Of a DNA stretch of 14,008 nt, positions 1 through 8,010 are shown piece by piece. The DNA lies in NCBI GenBank assembly GCA_947259815.1, contig CAMYNO010000090.1:1-14008 (forward strand), given 5' to 3'. The translations under genes were made by a program, and so were the position numbers. Origin of the DNA: an uncultured Parvularculaceae bacterium. GTDB taxonomy: Bacteria; Pseudomonadota; Alphaproteobacteria; Caulobacterales; Parvularculaceae. The notes below the pieces were generated by a model. The model worked only from the letters and a program-made list of their open reading frames with translations. It had not been told where the DNA came from and made no database searches. Numbering within the stretch: the first letter of the stretch is position 1; every line of letters begins with the position of its first letter.

Positions 1-1104
1 ATCCTTGACCTTGCGCCCGCGTAAAATCCCGGCGGCGAGACGCAAATCCGAAAGACGCGAATTCGTGCAACTGCCGATAAAAACACGGTCGACCTTGTTT
101 TCCGTAAACGGACGGCCTGACGTGAATTGCATGTAATCAATTGCGCGCCGGGCGTCAGCCGTTTCCGGCGTCGGCGCAATTGTATCGACTGGCGCGGCCG
201 CATCAGGCGAAACACCATAGGTGATCATTGGCTTTATAAAAGCCGCATTGATCGTGACTTCCTTGTCGAACGCAGCGCCATCCTCCGTCGGCAAAGAACG
301 CCAGTCATCAAGCGCTGCATCCCAGTCGGCGCCCTTCGGCGCACGAGCGCATTCTTTCAGCCACTCGAAAGTCTTGTCATCCGGCGCGACCATGCCGGAA
401 CGCGCGCCCGCTTCGATCGACATATTGCACAGGGTCATACGCCCCTCCATGGAGAGCGCCTCAACCGCAGATCCCGCAAACTCGATAGCGTAACCCTGAC
501 CGCCATCGGCGCCGATCTCGGCTATGACAGCGAGCGCCATGTCTTTCGCGGTGACGCCGGCGGGTGTCTCTCCGTCAAATATAACACGCATGGATTTCGG
601 CTTGCGTTGCAGAACACATTGCGTCGCCAGCACATGGCCGACTTCCGTCGTACCAATGCCAAACGCCAGCGCACCAAAGGCGCCATGGGTCGAGGTATGA
701 CTGTCGCCGCAGACAATCGTTTTGCCCGGTTGGGTTACGCCAAGTTCAGGACCGATAACATGGACGATGCCGCGACGCGGATCACCCAGGCCGAGCAGTT
801 CAATTCCGTGATCTGAACAATTGGCGATTAGCGTTTCGACCTGCGCCTTCGCCGCCGGCGTGGCATAGGGGAGTTCGCCCTTCGCATCCGCCGGCAGGGT
901 CGGTGTTGAATGGTCAAGGGTAGCAACGGTCAAATCAGGGCGGCGGACTTTCAGCCCACGTTCCTTCAAGACCGAAAATGCCTGAGGCGACGTTACCTCA
1001 TGCACCAGATGAAGGTCGATAAAGAGAACTGCCGGGCTGTCGCTTGTCTCTTCAACAACGACATGACGTTCCCAGAGTTTGTCGAACAATGATTTCGCTG
1101 TCAT
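1..1104 (-). CDS. leuC: 3-isopropylmalate dehydratase large subunit LeuC (partial, 3' end cut by window)
   Basis: Isopropylmalate isomerase large subunit. With LeuD it converts 2-isopropylmalate to 3-isopropylmalate in cytoplasmic leucine synthesis, using a [4Fe-4S] cluster. Translating the minus strand from the ATG at 1104 gives 368 open codons running off position 1. The N-terminus (MTAKSLFDKLWERHVV), the VCGDSHTSTHGAFGALAF block at about residues 132-149, GIGTTEVGHVLATQ just after it and IGSCTN near residue 346 are aconitase-superfamily LeuC signatures. The Cys in GSCTN is the first cluster ligand; in LeuC the other two lie about 60 residues further on, outside the window. Full-length LeuC is about 466 residues, so roughly 100 are missing because of the window edge, not a mutation. 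The start lies 12 nt after the leuA stop, behind a GGGAAAG ribosome-binding site, which indicates cotranscription with leuA. Confidence 0.96.
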   Translation of the reverse strand, partial: MTAKSLFDKLWERHVVVEETSDSPAVLFIDLHLVHEVTSPQAFSVLKERGLKVRRPDLTVATLDHSTPTLPADAKGELPYATPAAKAQVETLIANCSDHGIELLGLGDPRRGIVHVIGPELGVTQPGKTIVCGDSHTSTHGAFGALAFGIGTTEVGHVLATQCVLQRKPKSMRVIFDGETPAGVTAKDMALAVIAEIGADGGQGYAIEFAGSAVEALSMEGRMTLCNMSIEAGARSGMVAPDDKTFEWLKECARAPKGADWDAALDDWRSLPTEDGAAFDKEVTINAAFIKPMITYGVSPDAAAPVDTIAPTPETADARRAIDYMQFTSGRPFTENKVDRVFIGSCTNSRLSDLRLAAGILRGRKVKD

Positions 1105-1116
1105 TTTCTTTCCCGA

Positions 1117-2679
1117 CTAGTTAGCGTTTTCCGTTGCGTCCGCTTTGGCCCGACTGGCGCGCAGGGCGGCGGCCTGGTTGACAGCAGCGACAAAGGCGGC
1201 AACGGCGGCGTCTGCAACATCGACCTCTTCGGCGTTGCCGGAAAACTGTTCGTCTTCCACGTCGATTACCGCTTCGGCCCGAACGACCCCTTCCGAGGCC
1301 ATATGATGAAGGTCGAGGACGTTAATGCGCGCCGGCACATCGGCGATGGCGCAAACCGCCGCGAAAGCCGCATCAATCGGCCCCTCGCCTTTATGCCTGA
1401 CCGTGCGCCGCTCGCCATTATCATGTTCCATGGTGACGCGCGCATGGGGGCGCTCGCTTCCTTCCATGTCCACATGCAATTCAGTCTTGCGCATGCGCCA
1501 CGGACCAATGCGACCGTCCGCCTCCGCATTGCCCGTCAACAGCTTAACGAGATCGGCGTCGGTCACCTCCCGGCAGGTATCGGCAAGACGCTTGAAGGCG
1601 GGAAAGATATCCTCGACTTTCTGCTTGGAAACATTAAAGCCGAGCGCCTTTGCCCGATCCAATACAGCGTGCTTGCCGGAATGTTTGCCAAGAACGATAC
1701 GATTGGCCGGCATCCCGACAGCTTCGGCGTCCATGATCTCATAGGTGCGTTTGTTCGCGAGCACGCCGTGCTGATGAATGCCGGCTTCGTGTGCAAACGC
1801 ATTCTTGCCGACGATTGCCTTGTTACGCGGGATCGGATTATGCGTGACGCGCGACAACGCCCGAGCCGCAGGATAAAGCTGCGTCGTTTCAATTTGCGTT
1901 TGGCAGCCGAAAAAGTCGCGCCGTGTCGCCAACGCCATGACGGCTTCTTCCATCGAGCAATTACCGGCGCGCTCGCCAATACCATTCACGGCGCATTCGA
2001 TTTGCCGGGCGCCGCCGCGCACCGCCGCCAGCGAATTTGCCACCGCCATGCCGAGATCATCATGGCAGTGTACGGAGAAAGTCACGTCTCGCGCGCCGGG
2101 AACCGTTTCAACAAGAAAACGGAACAGATCGGTAATTTCTTCCGGCGTCGTATAGCCCACCGTATCGGGAACATTGATGGTTTTCGCGCCGGCCGCAATC
2201 GCTGCTTCAACCGCTTCGGCGAGATAGTCGCGCTCGGTGCGAATGGCGTCTTCCGGGGAGAACTCTACATCGTCGCAAATCGACGCCGCATAGGCGACAA
2301 CCTTTGAAATTGACGCGAGGATCTCCTCTTTTGACATCTTCAGCTTCGCCTCGCGATGCAGCGGGCTCGTGCCGATAAAGGTGTGGATGCGTTTTTTCGC
2401 CGCCGGCTCGATGGCTGCGGCGGCCGCATCAATGTCAGCCGGATTCAGCCGGGCGAGCGAGCAAATCGTCGGCCCTTCGATCTCTTCGGCGACGGCGCGG
2501 ATCGAGGCGGCGTCGCCCGGCGACGCGGCGGCAAATCCAGCCTCAATTACATCTACATTGGCCGCCGCAAGAACGCGCGCCACGACGAGCTTGGCGTCGG
2601 TCGACATGGAAAAACCCGGCGCCTGTTCGCCATCGCGCAAGGTCGTATCAAAAATCTTCACATGAGGTTCGTCAGTCAT
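1117..2679 (-). CDS. leuA: 2-isopropylmalate synthase LeuA
   Basis: Condenses acetyl-CoA with 2-oxoisovalerate, the committed step of leucine synthesis. At 520 residues it matches the usual 510-525 of bacterial LeuA. The catalytic barrel shows DTTLRDGEQ (residues 11-19, catalytic Arg15 and metal ligand Asp16), HCHDD (204-208, metal-binding His204 and His206) and GNCSMEE (239-245). The linker region follows, with KHSGKHA near 332-338, then a C-terminal LeuA dimer (regulatory) domain at about 395-505 containing KGEGPIDAAF. The part of that domain expected to bind leucine is unusual: where many LeuA proteins read G-x-G-x-x-T-D-I, this one reads SGNAEEVDV (480-488). The ATG at 2679 has only a weak GGGAA signal upstream. 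The gene sits 91 nt downstream of ilvN, the only real gap inside the ilv-leu unit, and 12 nt upstream of leuC. Confidence 0.97.
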   Translation of the reverse strand: MTDEPHVKIFDTTLRDGEQAPGFSMSTDAKLVVARVLAAANVDVIEAGFAAASPGDAASIRAVAEEIEGPTICSLARLNPADIDAAAAAIEPAAKKRIHTFIGTSPLHREAKLKMSKEEILASISKVVAYAASICDDVEFSPEDAIRTERDYLAEAVEAAIAAGAKTINVPDTVGYTTPEEITDLFRFLVETVPGARDVTFSVHCHDDLGMAVANSLAAVRGGARQIECAVNGIGERAGNCSMEEAVMALATRRDFFGCQTQIETTQLYPAARALSRVTHNPIPRNKAIVGKNAFAHEAGIHQHGVLANKRTYEIMDAEAVGMPANRIVLGKHSGKHAVLDRAKALGFNVSKQKVEDIFPAFKRLADTCREVTDADLVKLLTGNAEADGRIGPWRMRKTELHVDMEGSERPHARVTMEHDNGERRTVRHKGEGPIDAAFAAVCAIADVPARINVLDLHHMASEGVVRAEAVIDVEDEQFSGNAEEVDVADAAVAAFVAAVNQAAALRASRAKADATENAN

Positions 2680-2716
2680 TTTCTATTCCCGTTGTTGGTC
2701 GTTAAAGGATCAACAT

Positions 2717-2738
2717 GCGTGAGGGTCGGCCCTCACGC
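2717..2738 (-). repeat. 9-bp perfect inverted repeat (hairpin) in the ilvN-leuA gap
   Basis: The arms at 2717-2725 and 2730-2738 (GCGTGAGGG / CCCTCACGC) are perfect complements around a 4-nt loop. On the transcript the hairpin forms about 37 nt before the leuA ATG. No run of T follows it, so it does not look like an intrinsic terminator. It could stabilise or process the mRNA, or modulate leuA translation. The stop codon of the 12-codon mini-ORF lies inside its 5' arm. Confidence 0.75.
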
Positions 2739-2771
2739 GGGAATAAGTCGACGGGTAAGAAGCATCGTCAT
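2733..2771 (-). CDS. possible 12-codon leader-like mini-ORF upstream of leuA
   Basis: Its ATG overlaps the ilvN stop as TGATG, so ribosomes finishing ilvN could restart here. It reads MTMLLTRRLIPA, with three Leu and one Ile, and stops at a TGA inside the 5' arm of the hairpin at 2717-2738. Those features would suit a small leader controlling leuA. However, twelve codons is short enough to arise by chance, there is no strong ribosome-binding site beyond the coupling, and no terminator follows. I list it as a candidate only. Confidence 0.25.
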   Translation of the reverse strand: MTMLLTRRLIPA

Positions 2772-3334
2772 CAGTCGCACTCCACACCGCGACGGATCGA
2801 AAGAACACCTGTTCGCGAAACTTCCTTCAGGCCCAGCGGCTTCATCAAGTCGATGAACGCGGTGATTTTCTCACGCGAACCCGTTACTTCGAATACAAAC
2901 GATGTCTGTGTCGTGTCGATGACATTGGCGCGAAAAATGTCCGAAACACGCAACGCTTCAACCCGTGCATCGCCTTCGCTGGTGACTTTCACCAAGGCCA
3001 GTTCGCGCTCTAGCGCGTCGGTTTCCGCCGTCACGTCGATGACCCGGCGCACCGGCACCAGTCGACCTAGCTGCGCCTTGATCTGGTCGATTTTCGCCGT
3101 CGTGCCGCGCGTAACAGCCGTAATGCGCGAAACGTTCTTTTCAACGTCCGTTTCCGCGACCGTCAGGCTTTCAATATTATAACCGCGCGCGGAAAACAGA
3201 CCGACGACGCGCGAAAGCACCCCCGGCTCGTTATCAACGATAACGGCGATGATCGATTCCCGCACCACGCCCTGATCAGGGGTTACGGGATAAACCGACT
3301 GCGATGGCGCGGATTGTTGCTGGGACGCACTCAC
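2771..3334 (-). CDS. ilvN: acetohydroxyacid synthase small (regulatory) subunit, IlvN/IlvH type
   Basis: Regulatory subunit of acetohydroxyacid synthase. It activates the catalytic subunit and gives feedback inhibition, usually by valine. It is 187 residues long, with an N-terminal ACT domain at about 26-100 (RESIIAVIVDNEPGVLSRV, then GLFSARGYNIESLTV) and the C-terminal small-subunit domain at about 107-180. By alignment with E. coli IlvH, the residues linked to valine sensitivity (Asn11, Gly14, Asn29 there) are kept as Asn35, Gly38 and Asn53, so valine control is probably intact. The start is a GTG that overlaps the ilvB stop as GTGA, behind a good AAGGAAGGG ribosome-binding site 7 nt upstream, which implies translational coupling and balanced subunit synthesis. 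The first 20 or so residues are a Gln/Ser-rich extension not typical of the E. coli protein. The name ilvH would serve equally well. Confidence 0.95.
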   Translation of the reverse strand: MSASQQQSAPSQSVYPVTPDQGVVRESIIAVIVDNEPGVLSRVVGLFSARGYNIESLTVAETDVEKNVSRITAVTRGTTAKIDQIKAQLGRLVPVRRVIDVTAETDALERELALVKVTSEGDARVEALRVSDIFRANVIDTTQTSFVFEVTGSREKITAFIDLMKPLGLKEVSRTGVLSIRRGVECD

Positions 3335-5130
3335 ACCAATACCCTTCCTTCGTCGCTGATTTCATCGCCGGTAACCTTGCCGCCGAGAAGCATCTCATTA
3401 TGGGCGGCGCCCGACGGAATCATCGGGAAGACATTTTCTTCGTGTGTCACAACGCAATCGAACAGCACCGGCTTGTCGCACTCGATCATCGCCTTGATCT
3501 TGTCGTCGAGCTCATCGGGGCGCTCAGCCCGGAATCCAACGCCGCCATAGGCTTCGGCCAGCTTTACAAAGTCCGGCAGGCTTTCCGAATAGGAATGCGA
3601 GTAACGTCCGCCATGGAGAAGTTCTTGCCACTGACGAACCATGCCGAGATAGGCGTTATTGAGAATAAAGATCTTTATCGGCAACTCATACTGCACTGCC
3701 GCCGACATTTCCTGCATCGTCATCTGCACCGATGCATCGCCGGCTATATCGACAACGAGCGCGTCCGGGTGCGCAACCTGCACGCCCAGCGCTGCCGGCA
3801 AGCCATATCCCATGGTGCCAAGGCCGCCCGATGTCATCCAGCGGTTCGGCTCGTCAAACGGGAAGTGTTGTGCGGCCCACATCTGATGCTGCCCAACTTC
3901 CGTCGTTACATACACATCCTTGCCGCGGGTCAGCTCAAACAAGCGCTGAATGGCGTGCTGCGGCTTGATGCGCTCGTTGCAGTTCTCAAAACTGTATGAT
4001 TTACGCGCCCGCCATGAATCGATTTGGGAAAGCCAGTCGGCGATCCGCGCCTTGTCGTGCTTTGCTTTCTTTTCACGCTTTGCCCATTCCGCAGCGAGCG
4101 CATCCAGAATCGCACCTGCATCGCCAATAAGCGGAATATCGACGCGTACATTCTTGTTCACGGAGGACGGATCAATATCGATATGGATCTTGCGCGAGTT
4201 GGGCGAGAACGCATCGATGCGACCGGTCACGCGGTCGTCAAACCGCGCGCCAACGCAAATCATCAAATCGCAATCATGCATCGCATTGTTGGCTTCAAAA
4301 CTGCCATGCATGCCGAGCATACCGAGCCATTGCGGGTCCGACGCCGGGAAAGCGCCGAGCCCCATCAGGGTCGACGTCACAGGAAAACCTGTTGCCCGCG
4401 CCAGACTGCGCAGGGCCGCGGCAGCCTGCGGCCCGGAATTAATAATGCCGCCGCCCGTATAAAAGACCGGCCGGCGTGCATAGCGCATCAGATCGACAGC
4501 TTGGTCGAGCGCGTTGCGATCAATATCCGGCAGAACAATACAGTTCCGGTTCTTGGCGTTCTCACGCGTCGTATAGGTCGCCGTTTCAAACTGCGCATCC
4601 TTGGGAATATCCACCAGAACCGGCCCCGGCCGTCCGCGGCGGGCGATATGAAACGCCTCATGGACAACGCCGGAAAGTTCCGCCGCTGACTGCACAAGGT
4701 AATTATGCTTCGTACACGAACGGGTTATGCCTGTCGTATCACATTCCTGAAACGCGTCGGTGCCGATAAAAGGCCGCGCGACCTGCCCGGTGATGCAGAC
4801 AACCGGGATGGAATCAAGCAGCGCATCGGCAAGGCCCGTCACGGCATTGGTGGCGCCGGGGCCTGACGTCACCAGGGCAACGCCGACCTTGCCGGTGGAG
4901 CGCGCATACCCCTCCGCCGCATGAAGCGCCCCCTGCTCATGGCGCATCAGGATGTGACGGATGGTGTCGCGCTGATGGAGCGCATCATAGATCGGCAACA
5001 CCGCACCGCCCGGATAGCCGAAAATCACCTCGACGCCCTGTTCCTCCAGCGCATCCAGAAGTAGCTCAGCGCCGGGTTTTGCGACCTGCGCTTCAACTTT
5101 GGTTTTCGATTTCTGAGCGGCGTCGGCCAT
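3331..5130 (-). CDS. ilvB: acetohydroxyacid (acetolactate) synthase catalytic subunit
   Basis: Thiamine-diphosphate and FAD enzyme that makes 2-acetolactate or 2-aceto-2-hydroxybutyrate, the first common step to valine, leucine and isoleucine. It has 599 residues; E. coli IlvI has 574 and the extra length is an N-terminal tail. The N-terminal domain carries FGYPGGAVLPIYD (37-49) and the RHEQGALHAAEGYARSTG block with catalytic Glu65. The central FAD/NAD-like domain includes GARFDDRVTG (294-303). The C-terminal domain has the thiamine-diphosphate motif from GDAS (464-467) to NN (491-492), then MVRQWQELLHGGRYSHSY with Trp501. At the position of plant Pro197, a sulfonylurea-resistance site, it has Ala118, as E. 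coli IlvI does. The start ATG has a GAAGAG ribosome-binding site 8 nt away and lies 5 nt after the ilvC stop; the stop overlaps ilvN. Confidence 0.97.
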   Translation of the reverse strand: MADAAQKSKTKVEAQVAKPGAELLLDALEEQGVEVIFGYPGGAVLPIYDALHQRDTIRHILMRHEQGALHAAEGYARSTGKVGVALVTSGPGATNAVTGLADALLDSIPVVCITGQVARPFIGTDAFQECDTTGITRSCTKHNYLVQSAAELSGVVHEAFHIARRGRPGPVLVDIPKDAQFETATYTTRENAKNRNCIVLPDIDRNALDQAVDLMRYARRPVFYTGGGIINSGPQAAAALRSLARATGFPVTSTLMGLGAFPASDPQWLGMLGMHGSFEANNAMHDCDLMICVGARFDDRVTGRIDAFSPNSRKIHIDIDPSSVNKNVRVDIPLIGDAGAILDALAAEWAKREKKAKHDKARIADWLSQIDSWRARKSYSFENCNERIKPQHAIQRLFELTRGKDVYVTTEVGQHQMWAAQHFPFDEPNRWMTSGGLGTMGYGLPAALGVQVAHPDALVVDIAGDASVQMTMQEMSAAVQYELPIKIFILNNAYLGMVRQWQELLHGGRYSHSYSESLPDFVKLAEAYGGVGFRAERPDELDDKIKAMIECDKPVLFDCVVTHEENVFPMIPSGAAHNEMLLGGKVTGDEISDEGRVLV

Positions 5131-5135
5131 GGGAC

Positions 5136-6149
5136 TTACTCTTCTTTCGTGTTCGCGCCCGGCTTTAACCAGGACATCATCTCGCGCAATTCCTTGCCAG
5201 TCTTCTCGATTGGATGATCGAGATCGGCCTGCAGCATCTGGTTGTAGCGCGGCTTGCCGGCCTGGTTCTCAAGGATCCACTCACGGGCGAATGTGCCATC
5301 CTGAATATCGGTCAGCACCTCGCGCATGCGCTGTTTCGTCTCCGCATTGACAACGCGAGGACCGGAGACGAAGTCGCCATACATTGCCGTTTCCGAGATG
5401 AATTCATGCATGCGCGTGATCCCGCCTTCATAGAACAAGTCTACAATTAGCTTGAGTTCGTGAAGACATTCGTAATAGGCGATTTCCGGCTTGTAGCCCG
5501 CTTCCACAAGGGTTTCGAAGCCCGCAATGACAAGCTCCGAGGCGCCGCCGCACAAAACGGCCTGCTCACCGAAGAGGTCCGTTTCGGTTTCTTCCCTGAA
5601 CGTCGTTTCGATGGCGCCGGCCGCGGTGCCGCCAATCAGGCTGGCATAGCTGAGAGCGCGCTCTTTCGCCTTGCCGGTCGCATCCTGATGGACGGCGAAG
5701 AGGCACGGAACGCCGCGTCCGCGCTGATATTCGCGGCGCACGAGATCGCCCGGCCCTTTCGGCGCAACAAGAATGACGTCAACATTTTCGGGCGGGTTGA
5801 TACGCCCGTAAAGAACGGTAAAGCCGTGAGCGACGAGCACCGCATCGCCGTCTTTCAGGTTTGGTTCAATATCGCTTTTGAAAATTTCTTCATGGGTCAT
5901 GTCGGGCGTCAGGATGGCGATGAGCTTTGCCTGATCGACCGCGCTTGCAACGCTCGCCGTTTCAAGACCGTCTTCTTTCGCCTTCTTTTCGCCGGCGCCG
6001 CCGGGGCGCACGCCAACAACAACTTGACAACCGGATGCAGCAAGGTTCAGCGCGTGGGCGCGGCCCTGACTGCCGTAACCGATGACAGCAACCGGTGCGC
6101 CTTTAACCGCGGCTGGATTGGCGTCATTCTCCGTATAAAGCTTAATCAT
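5136..6149 (-). CDS. ilvC: ketol-acid reductoisomerase, class I
   Basis: Isomerises and reduces acetohydroxyacids to 2,3-dihydroxyacids, the second common branched-chain step, using two Mg2+ and a nicotinamide cofactor. At 337 residues it is a short class I enzyme. The Rossmann motif [13 protein letters not shown] is at 24-36. Active-site residues are in place: His108 in VAHGF, Lys131 in APKGPG, Asp191 and Glu195 in [10 protein letters not shown], Glu227 and Glu231 in YECLHELK, and Ser252 in ISETAMYG. The unusual part is the cofactor loop after the second strand, [17 protein letters not shown] (45-61): the serines that usually contact the NADPH 2'-phosphate are Gly/Ala here, so NADH use is possible. 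It starts with a clear AAGGAA ribosome-binding site, 12 nt after ilvD, and ends 5 nt before ilvB. Confidence 0.97.
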   Translation of the reverse strand: MIKLYTENDANPAAVKGAPVAVIGYGSQGRAHALNLAASGCQVVVGVRPGGAGEKKAKEDGLETASVASAVDQAKLIAILTPDMTHEEIFKSDIEPNLKDGDAVLVAHGFTVLYGRINPPENVDVILVAPKGPGDLVRREYQRGRGVPCLFAVHQDATGKAKERALSYASLIGGTAAGAIETTFREETETDLFGEQAVLCGGASELVIAGFETLVEAGYKPEIAYYECLHELKLIVDLFYEGGITRMHEFISETAMYGDFVSGPRVVNAETKQRMREVLTDIQDGTFAREWILENQAGKPRYNQMLQADLDHPIEKTGKELREMMSWLKPGANTKEE

Positions 6150-6161
6150 GATATTTCCTTC

Positions 6162-7841
6162 TTACTGATCCGTAGGCAATTCAATTGTAACGGCGCCTTT
6201 TGACGCCGATGTTACAAGGCGGGCGTATTTATCAAAAACACCGCCCATTTTATTACGGGGGCGCTCTGTCGCCTCTGCGCGACGCGCGGCCCAATCCACA
6301 TCCGCATCGATGCGACGGCCTTCCGCGTCGATGACGATGCGATCGCCTTCGCGCAGCAGCCCGATCGGCCCGCCAACCGCCGCTTCCGGTGAAACATGAC
6401 CGATAACGAAGCCATGGCTGGCGCCGGAAAACCGCCCATCGGTGATTAACGCAACCTTGCCGGCGAGGCCCTGGCCCGCGACCGCCGCGGTGACGGCCAG
6501 CATCTCGCGCATGCCGGGTCCGCCTTTGGGCCCTTCGTAACGGATGATAACCACGTCACCTTCGACAATGTTGCCGTCGGTTACCGCTTTGAAGGCGGCT
6601 TCCTCGCTCTCGAATACACGCGCGCGCCCTTCAAAGGCGCCGTCGCCATAGCCGGCGGTTTTCAGAACCGCGCCATCGGGCGCAACATCGCCATACAGAA
6701 CACGCAGACCGCCTGTTTCCTTCAGCGGCGCATCCACGCTGACCACGACCTCCTGCCCTGGCGTTTCCTGCGCCTTGGACAGTTCCGCGAATAGCGTTTC
6801 GCCCGTCACTGTCGGCGTATCAACCAGCTTGTCGGCGTCGAGTAATTGCTTGCCGAAGAGCGGAACGCCGCCGGCGGCGTAAAGATCTTTTGCCAAGAAC
6901 CGTCCGCCGGGTTTGAGATCTGCGATCACCGGTGTTTTTCTGGAAAGGGCGTCGAATTCATCTATCGAGAACGGAACGCCAGCTTCAGCAGCAATGGCCG
7001 GCAGATGAAGGACAGCATTTGTCGAGCCGCCGCTGGCGACCACCGCCGTCGCCGCATTGCGCAGGGACTCTTCGGTGATGAATTTCCGCGCGTTCGTTCC
7101 TTCTTTCGCCAGTTTCGCGGCGATGCGCCCGCAGCGTTCAGCTTCCCTGGCCTTGGCGCTCGCGGTCGCTGGCGGATCGCCGGCGCCCATCGGGCTGATA
7201 CCGAGAAATGCAAGCGCCATAGCCATGGTGTTGGCGGTAAATTGCCCGCCGCAGGCGCCGGCGCCCGGACAGGCCGCACGCTCAATCTGGTCGAGTTCCT
7301 GATCGGAAATTTTGCCCATTGCATGGGCGCCCACGGCTTCGAACACATCCTGGATTGAAAGATCCTGATCGCCCAGATGGCCCGGCATGATCGTGCCGCC
7401 GTAAAGCACAACCCCCGGTATATCCATGCGCGCCAGCGCCATCGCGGCGGCCGGGATGGTCTTGTCGCAGCCAACAAGAATAACCGCAGCATCAAGCGAA
7501 TGGCCGCGTACAGCGAGTTCAATCGAGTCGGCAATGATCTCACGGCTGATCAACGAGGCGCGCATTCCCTCGCCACCCATCGTTATGCCGTCTGAAACGA
7601 CAATCGTATTGAAATCAACCGGTGTCGCGCCGCCCGCCCTGACGCCGGCCCTCACCGGCTCGGCCAGTGCGCCCAGATGCATATTACATGGCGTAATTGT
7701 CGACCATGTATTGACCACCGCTATCATCGGTTGTGCGAGTTCTTTGTCGCCATAGCCGGCCGCCCGCAGCATCGCCCGCGCAGGCGCCTTCGCAGGCCCC
7801 TTTGTTATTGCGTCTGATCGTCTGATTTTTAGTTCGGTCAT
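6162..7841 (-). CDS. ilvD: dihydroxyacid dehydratase
   Basis: Removes water from 2,3-dihydroxyacids to give the 2-oxo acid precursors of valine, leucine and isoleucine. It has 559 residues, so it is the shorter type rather than the 616-residue E. coli type. Three Cys expected to bind the Fe-S cluster are visible: Cys52 in [13 protein letters not shown], Cys125 in GCDKT and Cys197 in [16 protein letters not shown]. The catalytic Ser472 is in [13 protein letters not shown] chose the ATG at 7841; an in-frame TTG two codons upstream (7847) is also open, but neither has a strong ribosome-binding site. The start lies only 24 nt downstream of the attenuator T-run, so expression should depend directly on read-through there. 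It is the first full-size gene of the ilv-leu unit. Confidence 0.97.
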   Translation of the reverse strand: MTELKIRRSDAITKGPAKAPARAMLRAAGYGDKELAQPMIAVVNTWSTITPCNMHLGALAEPVRAGVRAGGATPVDFNTIVVSDGITMGGEGMRASLISREIIADSIELAVRGHSLDAAVILVGCDKTIPAAAMALARMDIPGVVLYGGTIMPGHLGDQDLSIQDVFEAVGAHAMGKISDQELDQIERAACPGAGACGGQFTANTMAMALAFLGISPMGAGDPPATASAKAREAERCGRIAAKLAKEGTNARKFITEESLRNAATAVVASGGSTNAVLHLPAIAAEAGVPFSIDEFDALSRKTPVIADLKPGGRFLAKDLYAAGGVPLFGKQLLDADKLVDTPTVTGETLFAELSKAQETPGQEVVVSVDAPLKETGGLRVLYGDVAPDGAVLKTAGYGDGAFEGRARVFESEEAAFKAVTDGNIVEGDVVIIRYEGPKGGPGMREMLAVTAAVAGQGLAGKVALITDGRFSGASHGFVIGHVSPEAAVGGPIGLLREGDRIVIDAEGRRIDADVDWAARRAEATERPRNKMGGVFDKYARLVTSASKGAVTIELPTDQ

Positions 7842-7865
7842 TTCCAAGTTTCGCTGTTTTTAGTC

Positions 7866-7897
7866 AAAAAAAATCCCGCTGCCGGTCCGGAGCGGGA
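7866..7897 (-). terminator. rho-independent terminator of the ilvD attenuator
   Basis: On the transcript a perfect 7-bp stem, TCCCGCT with AGCGGGA (7891-7897 and 7874-7880), closes a 10-nt GC-rich loop. The loop can add about three more pairs and is followed directly by eight T residues (7866-7873). It lies between the leader-peptide stop and ilvD, so it can only reduce transcription of ilvD and the genes behind it. It forms the 3:4 hairpin of the attenuator. Confidence 0.92.
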
Positions 7898-8010
7898 ACG
7901 TTGGAGAGTGTTTTGCGTATCTTAACGCACAGGCTCCATCGCCGCTCCGAGGCTGTTGGTAATAAGCACTACTAGGAGAAGGACGAGGGCCAACACGAGC
8001 GGCAGCGATG
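7866..8010 (-). promoter_or_regulatory. ribosome-mediated transcription attenuator controlling ilvD-ilvC-ilvB-ilvN-leuA-leuC
   Basis: Mutually exclusive RNA pairings can be read directly. Segment 1 (7997-8010, codons 19-23 of the leader) pairs with segment 2 (7937-7947, codons 39-43) through CCGCTC/GAGCGG and CATCG/CGATG, 11 bp with a 3-nt bulge. Segment 2 can instead pair with the 5' arm of the terminator: CGGAGCGG at 7942-7949 matches CCGCTCCG at 7888-7895 in eight perfect pairs. Segment 3 otherwise forms the 3:4 terminator. All 13 clustered Leu/Val/Ile codons lie in the loop between segments 1 and 2. By the E. coli ilv, leu and trp model, stalling at these codons frees segment 2 to make the antiterminator, while full translation or no translation favours termination. 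The structures are visible; the behaviour is inferred. Confidence 0.9.

Noticed and set aside
127..816. Open 229-codon plus-strand frame over leuC
   Set aside because: It lies wholly antisense to leuC, whose translation has clear family motifs. The Arg/His-rich composition is what a GC-rich antisense frame gives.
1303..2307. Long 334-codon plus-strand frame over leuA
   Set aside because: Antisense shadow of leuA with no recognisable domain or ribosome-binding site. Long reverse frames are common in GC-rich coding DNA.
2717..2738. Intrinsic terminator between ilvN and leuA
   Set aside because: The 9-bp stem is good, but the next bases on the transcript are ATGTTGATCC with no T-run, so it is listed only as a hairpin.
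5460..6203. Plus-strand frame of 247 codons over ilvC
   Set aside because: Mirror of the ilvC coding frame, with no family motif and no room for its own promoter.
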